A program made the position numbers and the translations under genes. Source: Zygnema cylindricum (Eukaryota > Streptophyta > Zygnematophyceae > Zygnematales > Zygnemataceae). From it: a stretch of 64,000 nucleotides of DNA. Shown here in pieces: positions 42,736 to 53,702 of this stretch. Below the pieces are notes generated by a model. The model was not told the DNA's origin. It ran no database searches and saw only the letters and a program-made list of their open reading frames with translations. Where the stretch lies: assembly GCA_037447655.1 (NCBI GenBank), contig JBBHKE010000716.1:229328-293327 (forward strand), read 5' to 3'. The stretch's first letter is position 1. Each line of letters begins with the position of its first letter.

Positions 42736-45700
42736 CTCTAAGGTGCCCATCTTCAACGGATCTGGGATCATTTATTGAGAAGCCATGATGGCAGGGGCTT
42801 TGTGTGAAAAACGATACTGGGGTATTGTCAGTGGACAAGTCAAACGTCCATCTTAAGGAATCCCACCAGGGTTTAGTGAAGTGAAGTTTTTGTAGCAACA
42901 TCTGTCCCAACGGAGGAGATAGACAACGAGGACTACATCGTGTCAGAAAAGGGGAAAGGGAAGGAGAAAGGGAAGGAGACACCTCTTACTTCTAGCACCA
43001 CGACACCGAGAGTGGTGGCCGTGAAGACCGAGGAAAACCATATTCAAACGTGGGAATACACAAACATGGCTGCCAGGCATTTCATTTTGAGGCACTTTAC
43101 TCAAGCTAAGGCAACATCTCATCTTCACATTCTCTAGACCGAGGAGTTGTGGGTGACTTTAGTGGAGATCTATAGTGCTAGTACCATACATGATCTCCAG
43201 TTGGCCGAGCAAAGGCTAGGAGATTACACTTACAAAGGGGGAAAAATGTTGGATTACTACAATGATCTCTCTTGTTTGTATATGGAGATAGAGAGTGCCG
43301 GCGGACAGGTACAATGAAGATGAAGGTCAACACCCTCATCACAAAGTTGCTTGATGAGTATGAGAACATAGTGTATCAAGTGTAGGAAATGGATGACAAT
43401 TCTTGGATGTGGAATACAGTGGTTCGGATGAAACCTGTGCAGGAGAACACTATTAAGATTCTGAGAGGAGGAAAGAGCATTCAAGCTCTACCTACCGGAA
43501 CGGACCGGTGGGGGAAGGATTCCAGGAAGCCGTACAACAACTTCAAAGGAGAGAATGGTCGGTTTGGAGGACTAAGGCCCCCAAAGGGTCTTTGTCATTT
43601 CTGCAAAAAGCCGAGACACTTCATAGCGGATTGTAGCAAGCTGTCAAAGCTGAGGCTCTAAGAGAACTGTGGAGGGGGTTCTTTCGGAGGGAAGAAGAAG
43701 GCACTTGTGGTCACATAAGTGAAAGGGGAGACCGATGAGGACGAGTCCTCTGAGGAGGAGAATGGGGAGCTCTTCATGACGAGAACCTGGAGGAGAAGGA
43801 GATCCTTGGGAAACAGAAGTGTGCTCTTGGAGCCATTCGCGAAGCTCCACATGAAAGATGGATCATCGATTCAGGTGCATCCATGTATGTGTGTCGTGAC
43901 AGGCATCTCTTTACCAAGCTAAAAAAAATCCCTACAGTAGAGAGAGTATGGGGATGGGAGAGTACTTAGTACACACCTAGTGGGTTTGGTAGATCTGAAA
44001 GTCTTAGTGGAGGGTAACTCTTCTATACTCATCTTTTCAAATGTACTCCACATTCCTCAGCTAAGCAAAAATCATGTCTCTACCTTTGTATTAGATGATA
44101 AGGAATTTGATACCTTCACTAGAAAAGGAGTATTTATAGCTAAGTATGGGGATGAAGTCTACTTCACAGCAGACAAGGGTAGCCAAGGATTGTGTAGGCT
44201 TGACCTGAGTAATGAAAAGAAGAATGCTTACTATGTTCGAGTCTCGAACTTGATGATTCGGCATTAGCGGTTGGGGCATGTGCACCTTCATAGGCTGAGG
44301 GAAATGAACAATCTTCGTGTAGTGAAAGACATTCAGTTTGGGGATAATGAAATGATGGATAATTGTAGTGGATGTGCCCAAGGTAAGACTCACAGACTCC
44401 CTTTTTCCAAAACTGCCACATATAGAGGTGAGAAAGTACTAGATCTGGTCCATACACACATCTGCGGACCGACAAAAGTACCTTCGGTCAGAGGGAAGAG
44501 GTTTATGTTGACAATTACTAATGAGTGGTCTAGATACTCTAAAGTCTACTTTCTAAAAACAAAGTCTGAAACATTAACTTATTTCAAAGAATATATCGTT
44601 TGGAGTGAGAAGTTGCACGGAACCCCCATTAAGGGAATAAAGAGTGATAATGGGGGAGAATATACCTCTACCCAGTTTGAGGAATACTTGAGGGATAAGG
44701 AAGTTTAACATCAATAAAGTGTGCTGAAAAATCCATAACAAAATGGGGTAGCTGAGAGGTTAAATCGGATTTAGGAGATAGCGTATGTAGTATGTTGGCC
44801 GACAAGAAGAGAGGAAAAAGGTTTAGGGCAAAAGCCATCAACTATGCCAACTACATTAAAAATAGAGTTCTTACCACAACGGTTGAAGGAATGATACCTT
44901 CTGAGAGATAGGTTGGAAGAAAACCAGATATCTCTCACCTAAAAGAATTCGGTAGTCAAGTTTACAGTCTTGACACGGATAGGAAAAACCGGAAACTTGA
45001 TGCTAAGGGGAAACGGGGATATTTTGTGGGAAATCAAAAAATATAGAGTCTATGACTTAGCTAAACAAGATATCGTTCTGGTAAAACACCTTGTTGTCAT
45101 GGACGAAGGGAAGTCATTTGATCCCTTCAAATTTACCAAGAAGATAAGAATCAGTTTTGAGTCCGAGAGTGAGGAGGACTCGGATCTTCTCGGAAGGGAT
45201 ATTAGTGAAAAAATGATTGCATATTCATGGGAGATCTAAGATGGGGTAGATATACCAAAATCTCCCCATATCTCTATACAATCCGAGGAGACAGATGAGG
45301 AGGAGCCTTAACCGACTTCCATGGATGAAGAGCCGATGAGACAGTGAGGAGGAACCTGAAACTTCCCTCCATTCCAGCTTCGAATTTTGAGGGAGGACGA
45401 AGAAGCAACAAAAGGCTATAGGAAAAACAGGTCGCTCACAAGGCAACCAAGCTGTCTCACCCTGATAAGCCTCAGTCATACTCAAAGGCAATGGACAGTC
45501 CGGAGAAAGACAGATGGAGTAGAGCCATAAATGATGAGATGGCCTCCATTTTGGAAGCGAATACTTGGGAGCTGGTGGACTGTCCTCCGGTTAGAAAACG
45601 GATCGGGTGCAAATGGGTGTTTAAAAATAAACTGAACCCAAATAAAACCATTGAGAGATAAAAAGCTCGGTTGGTAGCAAAACGGTTCACCCAAAAGAAG

Positions 45701-45888
45701 GGGATAGATTATGAGGAGACTTTTGCTCCGGTGGTTCGGTTCCCATTCATAAGGATTCTCCTCAATCTACCAGTAGCGGAAAACATAGAAATACACCAGA
45801 TGGATATTAAGACCGCTTTCCTCAACGGTGAGTTAGAGGAAGAAATATTCATGCGGCACCTAGAGGGGTTTGTAGAGGAAGGAGAGGA
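42724..45888 (+). pseudogene. gag-pol of element 3, degenerate, truncated
   Basis: Plus-strand copia polyprotein relic. Gag starts M-G-P-P-S and has a TGA at about 42,776 and further stops. The zinc knuckle C-H-F-C-K-K-P-R-H-F-I-A-D-C (about 43,590-43,635) is intact. Protease has I-D-S-G-A-S-M-Y-V-C near 43,865. The pre-integrase and integrase part (C-S-G-C, then K-S-D-N-G-G-E-Y) runs from 43,980 to 44,700. Hinge and RT start (W-E-L-V-D-C-P-P, F-A-P-V-V-R-F, H-Q-M-D-I-K-T-A-F-L-N) lie at 45,400-45,888. It stops exactly where the LTR of element 4 begins. The YVDD motif, RNase H and 3' LTR are missing. It is older or more decayed than families I and II. Confidence 0.85.
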
Positions 45889-46727
45889 TGCAACTCTGAG
45901 ACCTCCATTGGTACCCAGAGTAGGCGGCCTGGTAGAAGCCTCTAGGATAACCTCAGTTGTTCAATATTTGTCTGAATATTGCTGACACCCTTACATAATA
46001 CACACTGACCAAACATCACCCCTTGGAAGAGCTAACTCCCCTGAGTGTGCCACAAAAAGAATCCTTGAATTTTCTCGCCTGAGCAGTAAATTATCAATGG
46101 TCAAAGATGACCTTTTATATAGAAGCACTCTGGGAGAGAGGCTACTACTCTAACATTTTCTAAGTCTTGAACCCCTCTCTTATCTCTCTACTACTGAAGT
46201 ACGGAGCTAATTAATTAAGTGTACAATACAGAAAGGTACTTGGCCCTGAGTACTTTTTGTACGGCCAGTGTACGACATGGCCAAGAAGGTGACACCTGCT
46301 ATTTCCGGGTTCACCACGATATGTCCCGGAGATGCCGCTATCCAATGTAATTTTGCCACGTGTCATCCGGCGTGGCTGGGGCCGTAAATCGCCAAAACGT
46401 CAATTTCGCGATGCCGACTTCTTTTTTCGTCGTCGGATTGATATCGGTCTTAGTTTATAGCCGTTGAAATACATTTAGATGTGATTCAATCTAACTATAT
46501 CTATGTGATTGTGGTCCGTTCGTCAATTAAATGAACTTTCTTTTTTGTACATCTTTAAGTAGCTATCGTACCCTATATACTTTGACAAAGGTGGTAGGCT
46601 ACATGGTAACGACGTTGGTTTATTCAGACAGACGGTAGGTACCAGTATCAAATCATGGGTTTGTTAACCTTTTTGGTTAGTTTAACAAAGGACTTCCTTC
46701 TGATTATAAGAGCATAGACAACCATGG
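45889..46727 (-). mobile_element. 3' LTR of element 4, larger part
   Basis: Starts TGCAACTCTGAGACC and follows the 5' LTR at 57,243 on, including ACTCTGGGAGAGAGG, the GTAC-rich part and the tRNA-like module. It stops at CCATG|G, where element 5 begins. The remaining 153 bp are at 52,726-52,878. Confidence 0.85.
46578..46674 (+). ncRNA. tRNA-like module in element 4 3' LTR (copy 8)
   Basis: Plus strand: GACAAAGGTGGTAGGCTAC (D-arm-like with GGTGG), then GGTACCAGTATCAAATC with the A-T-C-A-A-A-T loop, and TTTTT at 46,670-46,674. The T-stem is weaker than in family I. Confidence 0.45.
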
Positions 46728-47772
46728 TGAAACTCTGAGACCTCCATAGGTCCTCAGAATGGACAGCTTGCAAGAAGCCTCTAGGATATCCCGGACCCGT
46801 TTTTGTTTCAGCAAGAATAACAACCACCTTTGCAGACAAAAACTCTAACCACCGTCACCCATGTGAAGATAAGACTCCCCTGAGTCGATAGCAAAAAGAA
46901 TCTCTGAATTTGCTCCCCTGAGCAGTAAGTTATGGAGGGTCAAAGTTGACCTTTTGTACAAAAGCTCTTTGGGAGAGAGGGTCCTATCTGCCAATTTTTT
47001 TAAGTCCTATCTCTCTCACAAACTCTATCTACTGATGTACGGAATCAATCATATTACACTTCCGTACACAAAAATATAGCTGCCGGTGTACTTTTTGTAC
47101 GAATACTGTACGACATGGCCTAAATGTCGACACGTGGTATATCCATATTTGCTCCATTAATCCTTGGAGATGCCGCGATCCAATGTCATTCAGCCACGTG
47201 TCATCCCTTGTGGCAATGACCAAAAACTGTCGAAATCCTCTTCCACGATCTCGGCATTCATTCCGACCGTCCGATTAAATACAGATTTAATCGTAGCTGT
47301 AACAAATACTTGCGCGGTATTTGTTTCGCTATTGAAACAAATGCGCGGTACTAGTTTCTTGTCCATACCCTAATCCGTACATTTACATAACCGAACCTAG
47401 GTATCCTGTAAATAGTTTCGTTAAATAATTTTTTTAGCGTAGTAATGTTTAATTATTTATCAAACACAATATACTCTAACACTAGTCATAGACTAAATAG
47501 ATAGAGCAACCGGCTACCGGCGGCTGTGACGGCCGGTAGGTACCAGGATCAAATCATATACCCGACAGCTTACTTTTTGGTAAATCAACTAATCTACTAC
47601 CCGTATATCTTAGGATAGCATAGGCAGCCATGGCTCTAGCTTGATATCCGACTTTCAGTGACTGCAACAAGTGTGGGAGTTGAAGAGAGAAGTTAGAGGC
47701 AGACTGCCTTGGCTTCTTATCTGCATTTTATTTTAGACCTAGAAAATACTAAATGAACCATCAATTTCTACA
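46728..47772 (-). mobile_element. 3' LTR of element 5
   Basis: 1,045 bp from TGAAACTCTGAG to TTTCTACA, followed by the polypurine tract in reverse (CTCCCCTTATTTT, 47,773-47,785). Confidence 0.9.
47482..47578 (+). ncRNA. tRNA-like module in element 5 3' LTR (copy 9)
   Basis: Plus strand: TAGACTAAATAGATAGAGC resembles the D-arm with the GATAGAGC typical of many tRNAs. CTACCGGC pairs with GCCGGTAG perfectly over 8 bp. CCAGGATCAAATC is the B-box part, and TTTTT is at 47,574-47,578. Confidence 0.5.
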
Positions 47773-47785
47773 CTCCCCTTATTTT

Positions 47786-50700
47786 CTAGTCAATCTTCAA
47801 TTTCAGACCACACTTCTCCTTGCAGAAAATAAGCTTAGGAGAAGGCACAGGTTTGATCATCATATCTGCTACCATCTCGCTATCTGGTCGGTAATCTAAA
47901 CTGATTAATTTATTTTTTACTTCTCTCTAACAAAGCTGAGTCTAATGTCCATGTGTTTGGCTTTAAAATGATGTTTAGGATTGGCAGAAATAGCGATTGC
48001 TGCTTGATTATCACAAAAAAAATTCTGCACACCACTCTTAAGGTGACCAAGCTCACCAAACAAAGACTTGACCCACATCAATTCTTTTACAGCAGAGCAA
48101 GAGGCCATATACTCAGCCTCAATGGTGGACTAAGCAATAACCTTTTGCTGTTTGCTACTCCAACAGCAAGCTCCATCACCCACATATGATACATATCCAG
48201 AAGTACATCTCCTCATCGGAGCATCACCATAACTGGCATCACTCCAAGTAGCGATGTCATTATTCTCCCCACCCATATACAACCATAGATCCCTAGTTCC
48301 CATCAAATATCTAAGGACTCTCTTAGCTGCCTCCTAATCCCTCTTAGTGGGAGCATTTAGACTTCTACTCAGCACTCCTACAGCTGCAGCTAAATCCGGC
48401 CGGGTACAATTCATAAAATAGATTAGACTTCCCAATACTTGCTTGTAAGGAATAGTCTACATGAACTTTTGTTCTTCAGGAGATAATTCCTCGTCTAAGA
48501 CTATGACTCTTTCTTCCTCACTTCCCTCACTTCCCTTTTTTAACTCCATTGGAGTTGTACAACTATTAGCTTTATCCATCTGAAATTTTTCAAGCATGAT
48601 CCCTATTGCTTCCTTTTGAGTCAATCTTATAATCTTTCATTTTTGGTCTCTTTCTACTTAAATTCCCAATATATATTTTGCTTCCACCATATCTTTCATT
48701 TCAAATCTCCCCTTAAGATCGGTTTTCAGTTTATTAATTTTTTCCATTGATTTACTTAAAACAAGCAAATCATCAACATAAATTGCAATAAATATAACAC
48801 CTTCATCATCTTCAAAAACATAGATTGAGTGATCTGAGGTGATCCGGATATATCCAAGACCGGTAAGAAACTCATCAAGCTTCTTATTCCATTGTCAAGG
48901 CGCTTGTTTAAAACCATAAAGAGATTTAATCAGCCGACATACCTTACTCTCCTCTCCTTCCTCCACGAATCCTTCGGGTTGTCGAATGAAGATCTCCTCT
49001 TCCAATTCTTTATGCAAAAAGGTTGTCTTGATGTCCATCTGGTGCACCTCCATGTCTTTTGCTGCTGCTAGACTGAGAAGTATGCGGAAAGAGGGAAATC
49101 TGACGACCGGCGCAAAGGTTTCCTCGTAGTCGATACCCTCCTTTTGTGTAAATCCTTTTGCCACTAATCGGGCCTTGTAGCGCTCAATTGTGTTATCTGG
49201 GTTCAGTTTTAGTTTGAAAACCCACTTACAAACTATTGGTTTTCGGTTAGGTGGACAATCCACCAGCTCCCAAGTATCGGCTGCCATAATTGAGGCCATC
49301 TCTTCATTGATTGCTGTCTTCCACCGGTTTCTTTTTGGGCAAGTCATCGCCTCTCCATAAGTCTGAGGTTCATCTTGATGAGACAATTTTGTTACCTTGT
49401 TATTAACCTTTTTTTCCTGCAATCTTTTGCTACTTCTCCTTCCCCCCTCAAAATATGTGGCCGGAATAGATGGTTCTCGTGGGTTCTTTCGAATAATCTC
49501 GGCTTCTCCCCTGTCCCTTGATTCTGAATCAGTTTCCACCACGTCTTCCGTTTTGCGTAGAGTTGTCACTGGAGTTCTCGCAGCCGAGTCCTTTTCGGTG
49601 TGATTTGTACCTGCAAGAATGTCATCTTCTCTAAAACCTGGATAGTTAGGAAGCTCAAAGTCATCGGAATTTTCTGACTCAAATCTGATTTTTACTGACT
49701 TTGTATACTTGAAAGGATCCACATACTTTCGTTCATCCATAACTACTAGATGCTTTACTAAGATTATATCTTCCCTTTTTAGATCATAAACTATGTATCC
49801 TTTAACATCCTCATCATATCCTAATAAGTATCCCAGTTTTCTTTTAGGATCTAGCTTCCAATTAGACCGATCAATATCTAAACTGAATACTTGACTGCCG
49901 AAACCTTTAAGTGAGATATGTTTGGTTTTTGGCAGGTCCATCTCTCATAAGGTGTTTGATCTTTTATAGCTGAAGTAAGAACTCTATTATTGAGGTAATT
50001 TGCACAGTTTATTGTTTCTGCCCAAAACCTTTTTCCTATCTTCTTATCCGACAACATACTTCTAGCACAATCACTTAGTGTCTTATTTAATCTTTCAGCT
50101 ACCCCATTATGTTCCGGGTTTTCTGGAATTGTCTTTTTGTGTTAGACTCCATCTTCCCTCAAAAAATCCTCAAACTGGTTAGAAGTTTACTCTCCACCAT
50201 TGTCACTCCTTATTCTCTTGATTGGAGTTTCATGGAGTTTTTCGCTCCATGCTTTATATTGTCTAAAACAATCCTGAGCTTCTGACTTGTTTTTCAAAAA
50301 ATACACCCTGGAATACTGAGACCAATCATCAGTGATAGTCATCATAAACCTCTTCCCCCTCGGTGAGGGCACTTTAGCCGGTCCCCAAATATCTGTGTGT
50401 ACTAAATCTAAAATTCTTTCTCCCTTATAAGTGGCTCTTTTGGGAAAGGGTAATCTGTGTGCTTTACCTTGAGCACATCCACTACAATCACTTATACTCT
50501 CACTCTCTTTGAATTGAATCCCTTCCACCACTCCCATCTTTTTCATCTCTCTTAACTTATCTAGATTCACATGCCCAAGCCTCTTATGCCACATCAGAAT
50601 ATCATGAACACCAGCATAATAAAGTTTCTTTGTTTCATTACTTAAAATCAGCCTAAACATCCCTTGGCTACCTTTCTCAGCAATGAAATAAATATCTTCC

Positions 50701-51702
50701 TCAAAACAAGCAGTAAAGACTCCTTCCCTAGTGGTAGTAGAAAAACCCTTATCATCTAATACAGATGTAGAGATGAGGTTTTTGTTCAGCTCCCGAATAA
50801 ATAATACATCGGAGAATGTTACTTTAGATGTTTTTCCTTCTACTAACACTTTCAGATCTACCGATCCTATAAGAGTAGCAGGGACTATCCTCCCATCCCC
50901 GTACTCTATCTCTACGGTGGGAATCTTTCTTATCTTAGTGAACAGGTGCTTATCCTTACACATGTGCATGGAGGCACTTGAATCTACAATCCAGCCTGCT
51001 TCACCTTTCAATCCACCGTAAGCACATTTCTTCCTTCGTGGAATTTCAACCTCGTTTTTCGCATCAAACTCCTCATCGAATAGGAGCTCATCGTCCTCGT
51101 CCTCGGATTCTACCTCATGCACCTGTGTCACAAGGGCCTTTTTTTTTCCTCTCGGGTATCTACCTGTCTGCCCCTCCTTTAACCGAAGCTCGGTTAGCTT
51201 AATGCACTCTCCCATACTGTGCCCGATTTCCACTTCGGTATATCTCTATGAGAGCCATCCAAAGATCGGATGCCCTTTCTACCTGCAAATGAGGACATGC
51301 AAGCCCTTGAATAAGATGGCGGAGGATGAAGATCTTTGCCGCCATATTGTTGAAGTCCCAAGTATCAGTATCATTTTCCTCGTTCCTCGGAATCGGTGAC
51401 ATGAATGCTAAACCAGTTGCTATTGGTGTGGTCGTCTCCTTCTCCGTTCCTTTGTCCACCACCTCTCCTTCCTATGTCTCCTTCGTTGAAGATCGATTTG
51501 CTTTCCTTATGAATCTGTTTCCTCCAAACCTTGGAGGGATTCCAAGACTTGATGGACGCCCCACTCGTCCACTCACCATCCCCTAAAACCTTTTCTCGCG
51601 TAGAGCTCATGTCATCATACTTTCCTAGTATATGAAGCCAGTTCCATTGAATAATGGTTCTTTAGAGGGTGGGCCCATAACCTGAAACTCTGAGACCTCC
51701 AT
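47786..51702 (-). pseudogene. gag-pol of element 5, broken
   Basis: Gag begins M-E-V-S-E-F-Q-V-M-G-P-P from an ATG inside the LTR. A deletion of about 430 bp near 51,228 joins the capsid part to sequence just after the zinc knuckle. Protease reads D-S-S-A-S, so the Gly of the catalytic D-S-G is lost. Integrase has an intact HHCC finger and the D-I-W-G-P and S-D-N-G-G-E motifs, then a TAA for Tyr at 50,187. The hinge and RT frame (49,941-48,895) is long and open until a TGA replaces Arg in Q-A-P-R-Q-W. RT YVDD and RNase H relics continue to about 47,850. It cannot make its own particles, but its LTRs, primer site and polypurine tract are intact. Confidence 0.9.
51668..51682 (-). promoter_or_regulatory. 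Primer-binding site of element 5
   Basis: Minus strand GGTTATGGGCCCACC, a perfect match to the group consensus, adjoining the 5' LTR. Confidence 0.85.
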
Positions 51703-52725
51703 AAGTCTTCAAAGTGGACAACTTCCAAAAAGCCTCTAGGATAACCCTTAACCCTTTGTGTTTCACCAAGAACAACTGCCACCTTGGCAGACAAAAACTT
51801 TGAGCACCTTCACTTTTAAGAAGACAAGACTCCCCTAAGTGGATAGCAAAAAGAATCTCTGAATTTGCTCCCCTGAGCAGTAAGTTATGGAGGGTCAAAG
51901 TTGACCTTTTGTATAGAACTCTCTGGGAGAGTGGGTCCTATCTGCCAATTTCTTTAAGTCCTATCTCTCTCACAAACTCTATCTACTGATGTACGGAACC
52001 AATGATATTACACTTCCGTACACAAAAGTACTGATGCCGGTGTACTTTCTGTACGAATACTGTACGACATGGCTTAAATGTCGACACGTGGTATATCCGG
52101 ATTTGCTCCCTTAATCCCGGAGATGCCGCGATCCAATGTCATTCAGCCACGTGTCATCCGATGTGAGGATGACCAAAAACCGCCAAAATCCTCTTCCGCG
52201 ATCTCGACATTAATTATGGCCGTCCGATTAAATGCAGGTTTAATTGTAGCTGTAATAAATACCTGCGCGGTATTCGTTTCGCTATTGAAACAAATGCGCG
52301 GTACTAGTTTCTCATCCGTACCCTAATCTGTACATTTACATAACCGAACCTATGTATCCTGTAAATAGTCTCGTTAAATGAATTTGTCAGCGTAGTAATG
52401 TTTAATTATTTATCAAACACAATATACTCTAACACTAGGCATAGACTAAATGGATTGAGCAACCGGCTACCGGCGGGTGTAACGGCCGGTAGGTACCAGG
52501 ATCAAATCTTGTACCCGACATCTTAATTTTTAGTAAATCAACTAATCTACTACCCGTATATCTCAAGATAGCATAGGCAGCCATGGCTCTAGCTTCATAT
52601 CCGACTTTCACTGACTGCAACAAGTGTGGGAGTTGAAGAGAGAAGTTAGAGGCAGACTGCCTTGGCTTCTTTTCTACATTTTATTTTAGACCTATAAAAT
52701 ACTAAACGAACCATCAATTTCTACA
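51683..52725 (-). mobile_element. 5' LTR of element 5
   Basis: 1,043 bp from TGAAACTCTGAG to TTTCTACA. It is very similar to the 3' LTR (46,728-47,772), with scattered differences. Confidence 0.9.
52435..52531 (+). ncRNA. tRNA-like module in element 5 5' LTR (copy 10)
   Basis: The clearest copy. D-arm-like TAGACTAAATGGATTGAGC. Perfect 8-bp stem CTACCGGC (52,467-52,474) and GCCGGTAG (52,485-52,492) with a 10-base loop. GGTACCAGGATCAAATC, whose GGATCAAATCT differs from the B box mainly by A for T at loop position 54. TTTTT at 52,527-52,531. Confidence 0.55.
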
Positions 52726-52907
52726 CATGGCTCTAGCTTCTTCTCCAGTCTCTAGTGACTACGACAAGTATGGGGCTAGAGAGAGAAGTTAGAAGCAGGC
52801 TGCCTTTGCTTTTCGTTCCTCATTTTAGATTAATTAAAAAACCTAGAAAATACATAAGAAAACCTTTTAATTTCAACACTGCCTTTATTTTGTAGTCATC
52901 TTTTAGT

Positions 52908-53702
52908 TTAAGTCCACACCTCTCTACAAAATATTAATTTAGGAGAAGGCACAGGCTTTGTCATCATGTCTGCCACCATTTCACTATCTGGTCTATATTC
53001 GAGACTTATTATTTTGATCTCCACCTTTTCCCTAACAAAGCTAAGTCTATTATCCATGTGCTTTGCTTTAAAGTGATGTTTAGGATTAGCAGCAATTGCA
53101 ATTGCTGCTTGATTATCACATAATATTTTCTGAATTCCAATCTTAAGATGTCCCAATTCACCAAGCAAGGATTTGACCCGTATCAATTGCGTCAGAACAG
53201 AGCAAGATGCCATATATTCAGCCTCCATGGTGGACTGAGCAATGACCTTTTGCTGCTTACTGCTCCAGCAACAAGCACCATTCCCCACATACAACACATA
53301 TCTAGATATATATCTTCGCATCGGAGCATCCCCATAGCTGGCATCACTCCAAGTGGTGATGTCAGTATTTACCCCACCCAGATACAACCATAGATCCCTA
53401 GTTCCTATGAGATGTCTGAGGACCCTCTTAGAAGCTTCCCAATCCCTTTTGGTAGGAGCATCTAGACTCCTACTTAGCACTCCTACAGCTGCTGCCAAAT
53501 CCGGTCTGGTACAATTCATGAAATAAATCAAACTGCCCACTACCTGTCTGTATGGGATAGTCTGCATGAAATTCCTCTCTTCTGGACCTATTTTATCATC
53601 TAGAATTAGGATGTCTCCTTCCTCGTTCCCCTCACTCTTCTTCTTTAGATCCATGGGAGTTGTACAACTGTTGGCTTTGTCCATCTGAAATTTTTCCAAC
53701 AT
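52908..53702 (-). CDS. Intact copia RNase H frame of element 4
   Basis: 264 residues without a stop, within the broken polyprotein. RNase H motifs: R-P-D-L-A-A-A-V then W-S-D-A-S-Y-G-D (catalytic Asp), S-T-M-E-A-E-Y-M-A (catalytic Glu), C-D-N-Q-A-A-I (third Asp), H-M-D-N-R-L-S-F-V-R. The start is not a true gene start. The frame normally continues from RT, from which it is separated by a frame break near 53,710-53,745. Confidence 0.8.
   Translation of the reverse strand: MLEKFQMDKANSCTTPMDLKKKSEGNEEGDILILDDKIGPEERNFMQTIPYRQVVGSLIYFMNCTRPDLAAAVGVLSRSLDAPTKRDWEASKRVLRHLIGTRDLWLYLGGVNTDITTWSDASYGDAPMRRYISRYVLYVGNGACCWSSKQQKVIAQSTMEAEYMASCSVLTQLIRVKSLLGELGHLKIGIQKILCDNQAAIAIAANPKHHFKAKHMDNRLSFVREKVEIKIISLEYRPDSEMVADMMTKPVPSPKLIFCREVWT

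Larger units (their letters stand above)
46728..52725 (-). mobile_element. Complete family I copia (element 5), nested
   Basis: A 5,998-bp minus-strand family I element with two LTRs (46,728-47,772 and 51,683-52,725) and perfect target duplication CATGG (46,723-46,727 and 52,726-52,730). It sits in the conserved CCATGG block of the element 4 LTR, so it is younger than element 4. It is about 470 bp shorter than element 1, mainly through a deletion in gag near 51,228. Confidence 0.92.
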
